The notes below the pieces were generated by a model. The model was given only the letters and a program-made list of their open reading frames with translations. It was not told the origin of the DNA and did not search any database. Positions 61,146 through 64,000 of a stretch of DNA of 64,000 nt are shown one piece after another. The translations under genes were made by a program, and so were the position numbers. Positions within the stretch are counted from its first letter, which is position 1, and each line of letters opens with the position of its first letter. This stretch comes from Algoriphagus sp. AGSA1 (lineage in GTDB: Bacteria; Bacteroidota; Bacteroidia; Cytophagales; Cyclobacteriaceae), in the NCBI RefSeq assembly GCF_021390545.1, contig NZ_JAJUWR010000002.1, positions 124,001-188,000 on the forward strand, read 5' to 3'.

Positions 61146-63497
61146 ATGTATAAGCCAATGTTAAGATTTTCAGTGCTTTTCTTTCTTATATTTTTCTGCT
61201 TTGGGATGGTTCCTGCTATTTCCCAATCGGCTAATGAAACTGAAGCTGGACCAAAAATCGGTTTGGTGCTCAGCGGGGGCGGGGCCAAAGGAATTGCACA
61301 TGTAGGAATACTCAAATCTCTGGAGAAAGCAGGGATCCGACCGGATTATATCGTAGGTACCAGTATGGGGGCAGTAGTTGGCGGGCTCTATTCGTTGGGA
61401 TACAGTGCGGATCAGCTTGAAGAGATTATAGAAAGTATCGATTGGGGTCTTGTGATCAGTAACCGGGTTAGCTTCAAGGATATTGCTTTCGAGGAGAAAG
61501 AATACTACAACAGGTACTTAGTTGAATTTCCTATGGTGGAGGGGAAAATTGCTTTCCCCTCAGGCTTGATAGAAGGTCAGGTGCTATCTGATGTGCTCCA
61601 CTATTTTACTTGGCCGGCAAATTCCTACAGGAGTTTTGATGATTTCCCAATTCCTTTTCGATGCGTGGCTACTGATATCAGAACTGGCAAAGCAATGGTA
61701 TTCGATGGAGGGTATCTTCAGGATGCCATCCGTGCTTCCATTGCTATTCCCACAGCTTTTACAGCTTTCCAGTTGGACAGCACATCAGTGGTAGATGGAG
61801 GAGTGGTGAATAATTTCCCTGTAGATGTCGTGCGGGAGATGGGGGCTGATATTGTTATTGGGGTGAATGTCAGCTTTGAGGATTTTCAGGAAATTGACGA
61901 GCTTGGTGGCTTTGGAGGTATTTTGATGCAGCTGGCAATGGCGCCTTCCTTAAGTGTAACCCAGGCACATATTAATGCCACGGATATTTATATCAAACCG
62001 GATCTAAAGGGCTTTTCTACGGGAAGTTTTTCTGCATATAGTGAGATTTTGGAAGTAGGGGTTAGGACAGGAGAGGAATTCTACCCTCAGTTTCAGCATC
62101 TGGCTGATAGTCTTGGAAGAAAATACTTTGTTCAAGGATTGAAAGAGGCTAAAGATTCTGTAAGATTGGGAGAGCTTTCGATTGTAGGAAACCGGCTTTT
62201 TTCAACAGACTTAATCCGGTCTAAGTTGGATATGAAGGAAGGGGATCAGGTGAACAGGGAAGAACTGGAAGCAGGTGTGCGAAGGGTTTTTGGAATGAAT
62301 GGATTTTATAAGGTGGATTATACCCTTGAAAAAGGCCTAGAGGATGAATATGATATGAAAATCCGGATCAAGGAAAAACCAAGTACTCTTTTAAGCACTG
62401 CTATACATTATGATGACCAGTTTTCTGCCGGAGTGCTTTTAAACCTTACGGCCAGAGATGTGCTGGGACATAATTCCCGTACAGTTTTGTTGGCCGATGT
62501 GTCTGAAAATCCTAAGCTGAGACTGGATTATTACAAATACACTGGAGTAAATAAGAATTTTGCTTTTAATTTCCGTGTAAATCACCTCAGACAGCAGTTG
62601 CCGATCTATGAAAATGGAGAAGAAGAGCAGGTGGAAATAGGACGGAACACACGAATCGAAATGCAGGTAATTACCACTTCTTCACTAAAGCAGGCATTTT
62701 ATCTGGGTGGTGTGATGGATCTTAACAGATCCAGGTACAGGTTTTCTGTGTCAGAGGTAGAGAATTTGAAAAGTGCACATCAAAATTTTTTAGGCGGTAG
62801 GGGACAGTATTATAGGAATTCCCAGAACGACCGTAATTTCCCCACAAATGGAGCCGAGAGCCTGCTTCAGGCCACACTTCATTTCAAAGACTGGCTTAGA
62901 ATTAAATTACTTCCTGGAGTAGATTCTGTAAACATCAATTCTGGTACGGGGCCAGTACAAATCCCGGTTAGTTTATTAGATGACTTTGTAAAGGAAATCA
63001 CCCCTAATCCCTATCTAACTGTTCTTGGTAGGTACACCAAGTTTTTTTCACTAGGATTCAAATGGCAATTAATACCGGAGATTGGGGGGGCAATAGTTTT
63101 TTCAGGTGAAGGAGAGGAAAAGATTTTTAGCCAAAACTTTGTTGGCGGCTATCAGAACATTCGATTTACAGATGTCCGATTTCGAGGGTTGAACTATGCG
63201 GAAGTGCAGACTAGTAATTACCTGAAGGTTGGAGCGGATTTTCAGTATATCCCCTTTCCAAAGATTTACCTCAGGGCGGGCGCCAACATGCTGGGGTACA
63301 GTGAGCACCTTCCCTTCCAGGATCCGGATTTTTTCAATCAGGTATTGCAAGAAGACCATTACTTGGGCTATGGTGCAGACATAAGCTACCAGTCCATACT
63401 GGGGCCTATAAGTGCAGGGCTTGGTTCTAATTCCAAAGACCGAAAACTCAGGGCCTATTTTTCACTGGGCTTTTCTTTCAATTATTCAGACAGGTAG
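61146..63497 (+). CDS. Patatin-like phospholipase with POTRA and Omp85 barrel
   Basis: About 783 residues; the ATG at 61146 is preferred to the TTG just before it. After a signal peptide (FSVLFFLIFFCFGMVPAIS) comes the patatin domain: GLVLSGGGAKGIAHVGILKSLEKAG, the nucleophile Ser in GTSMGAVVGGLYSLGY and the Asp in VVDGGVVNNFPVD, forming the Ser-Asp dyad. A POTRA-like segment follows (LGELSIVGNRLFSTDLIRSKLDMKEGDQVNREELEAGVRRVF), then a beta-barrel of the BamA/Omp85 type. This is the layout of PlpD-type (type Vd) autotransporter phospholipases, which are exported to the outer membrane or surface. Confidence 0.93.
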   Translation: MYKPMLRFSVLFFLIFFCFGMVPAISQSANETEAGPKIGLVLSGGGAKGIAHVGILKSLEKAGIRPDYIVGTSMGAVVGGLYSLGYSADQLEEIIESIDWGLVISNRVSFKDIAFEEKEYYNRYLVEFPMVEGKIAFPSGLIEGQVLSDVLHYFTWPANSYRSFDDFPIPFRCVATDIRTGKAMVFDGGYLQDAIRASIAIPTAFTAFQLDSTSVVDGGVVNNFPVDVVREMGADIVIGVNVSFEDFQEIDELGGFGGILMQLAMAPSLSVTQAHINATDIYIKPDLKGFSTGSFSAYSEILEVGVRTGEEFYPQFQHLADSLGRKYFVQGLKEAKDSVRLGELSIVGNRLFSTDLIRSKLDMKEGDQVNREELEAGVRRVFGMNGFYKVDYTLEKGLEDEYDMKIRIKEKPSTLLSTAIHYDDQFSAGVLLNLTARDVLGHNSRTVLLADVSENPKLRLDYYKYTGVNKNFAFNFRVNHLRQQLPIYENGEEEQVEIGRNTRIEMQVITTSSLKQAFYLGGVMDLNRSRYRFSVSEVENLKSAHQNFLGGRGQYYRNSQNDRNFPTNGAESLLQATLHFKDWLRIKLLPGVDSVNINSGTGPVQIPVSLLDDFVKEITPNPYLTVLGRYTKFFSLGFKWQLIPEIGGAIVFSGEGEEKIFSQNFVGGYQNIRFTDVRFRGLNYAEVQTSNYLKVGADFQYIPFPKIYLRAGANMLGYSEHLPFQDPDFFNQVLQEDHYLGYGADISYQSILGPISAGLGSNSKDRKLRAYFSLGFSFNYSDR

Positions 63498-63784
63498 GAT
63501 GGATTTTTAGAACTCAGAACTAGTAATAAGTATGACAAGTAGAAGTCATAAGTAGAAAGATGTTAGAATCAAGAGTCAAGCTTGCCTACTGGAGGTAGGA
63601 GCCAAGAAGCAAGGAGCCAGTTTGCTTATCTGGGGTGTGATCGTGATGCTTGATTATGTGGTTAACTTGTGTTGGATCCCATAGCAACCAAGCCATTCAC
63701 TAGTATCAAAGCCTCTTCCCTCTGCTGTCTTCTATCCAGCAAAGCAAGGAAAATATGCTAACTGGTATCATTGCCGATAATCAC
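63498..63784. other. Intergenic region with repeat-like sequence
   Basis: Between the patatin gene and the GH43 terminator. The first part has repetitive-looking runs (for example AGAATCAAGAGTCAAG and AGCCAAGAAGCAAGGAGCC) with a CCTAC/GTAGG hairpin at about 63584-63598; such runs occur as dispersed elements in Bacteroidota. The rest (63620-63784) shows no gene or recognisable site. Confidence 0.35.
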
Positions 63785-63830
63785 ATAAAAAAATAAAGCC
63801 ATTGTCTCCTATGAAGTGAGACAATGGCTT
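63785..63830 (-). terminator. Strong terminator for the GH43 gene
   Basis: AAGCCATTGTCTC (63796-63808) and GAGACAATGGCTT (63818-63830) are perfect inverted repeats of 13 bp around a nine-base loop. On the minus strand the stem is followed by TATTTTTTTATG. It lies 28 bp after the GH43 stop codon. Confidence 0.9.
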
Positions 63831-63857
63831 GCTAGTTGACAATCCTAAGGATAAGTT

Positions 63858-64000
63858 TTAGTTTGATTGATTAACCGGGTCAATTGTTTCGATCGAACCA
63901 TCTTCCAAGTGTTTTAAAGGTGCCATCTTGATGTTTCTCAGATGTGTCTTCCCGGATAGTTGGGTGTCGTGGTAGAAAATATACCAATCTCCGTCCACTT
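63858..64000 (-). CDS. GH43 family glycoside hydrolase, N-terminal part missing
   Basis: The minus strand is open from the right edge to a TAA at 63858. The last 46 residues read GDWYIFYHDTQLSGKTHLR, then NIKMAPLKHLEDGSIETIDP, which is the usual C-terminus of family 43 arabinofuranosidase/xylosidase-type five-bladed propellers with a following strand. The frame was too short to appear as a long ORF, but the motif match and the perfect terminator right after it support a real gene. The rest, including the catalytic Asp and Glu residues, lies outside the window. Confidence 0.82.
   Translation of the reverse strand, partial: VDGDWYIFYHDTQLSGKTHLRNIKMAPLKHLEDGSIETIDPVNQSN

Overview
The window looks like chromosomal DNA from a Bacteroidota bacterium of the Cytophagales (Algoriphagus/Cyclobacteriaceae-like). 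This is inferred from gene content: a TonB-dependent receptor with a carboxypeptidase-like plug extension, an HYC_CC_PP-type protein, DUF4142 and DUF2027/Smr proteins, a TamB-TsaD divergent pair, a NagB/PIG-L fusion, a BlaI/M56 sensor pair, and a promoter matching the Bacteroidota -33/-7 pattern (TTG, 19 bp, TAnnTTTG). No rRNA, tRNA, CRISPR array, prophage or insertion sequence was seen. Most of the window is core genome; the accessory parts are one small flanked island and dispersed intergenic repeats.

Left part (1-12.6 kb): the tail of a short-chain dehydrogenase, a RibD-C/DHFR-like reductase, a TPR-like protein, a LemA/DUF2207 membrane pair, catalase-peroxidase KatG, a 2OG-Fe(II) oxygenase, a polysaccharide deacetylase, a GntP gluconate permease and a GH20 enzyme. 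From 12,594 to 16,273 two 631-bp direct repeats, each holding an identical hotdog thioesterase gene, enclose a 2.4-kb AT-rich island with a DUF1275 protein, a PIN toxin/antitoxin pair and an orphan MNT nucleotidyltransferase.

Middle part (16.4-34 kb): an operon of photolyase, Smr protein and an unknown helical protein; tamB and tsaD diverging from start codons that share one base; then smpB, a degenerate NlpC/P60-like protein, an HNH endonuclease and small membrane proteins; an SMR exporter, a DJ-1-like lipoprotein, rnhB and an MGH1/GH63-like glycosidase. At 34.2 kb a BlaI repressor and a BlaR1/M56 protein follow a promoter whose -33 and -7 boxes lie inside two CTACAnnTGTAG operators. The M56 protein has a long C-terminal extension with repeated polyproline units.

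Right part (37-64 kb): a glycosyltransferase/metallophosphatase pair; KDPG aldolase and gluconokinase, which with the GntP permease suggest gluconate use through the Entner-Doudoroff pathway; a ROK kinase and a NagB-PIG-L fusion for amino sugars; an amidohydrolase, a mutarotase, a propeller protein and a DUF4142 lipoprotein. A five-gene minus-strand operon (amidase, GHL10/DigH-like hydrolase, GNAT, AmpG-like permease, NagZ-like GH3) reads as a peptidoglycan-salvage unit and faces a DeoR-type regulator. A Cys-rich protein, TonB receptor and HMA protein form a likely metal module. A dihaem cytochrome c, a patatin/Omp85-type protein and the end of a GH43 enzyme close the window.

Four copies of a dispersed intergenic element (91-133 bp) abut start codons or each other at 1,085, 1,176, 56,583 and 60,660. 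I regard this element, the repeat-flanked island, the M56 extension and the pseudoenzyme after smpB as the most unusual features.
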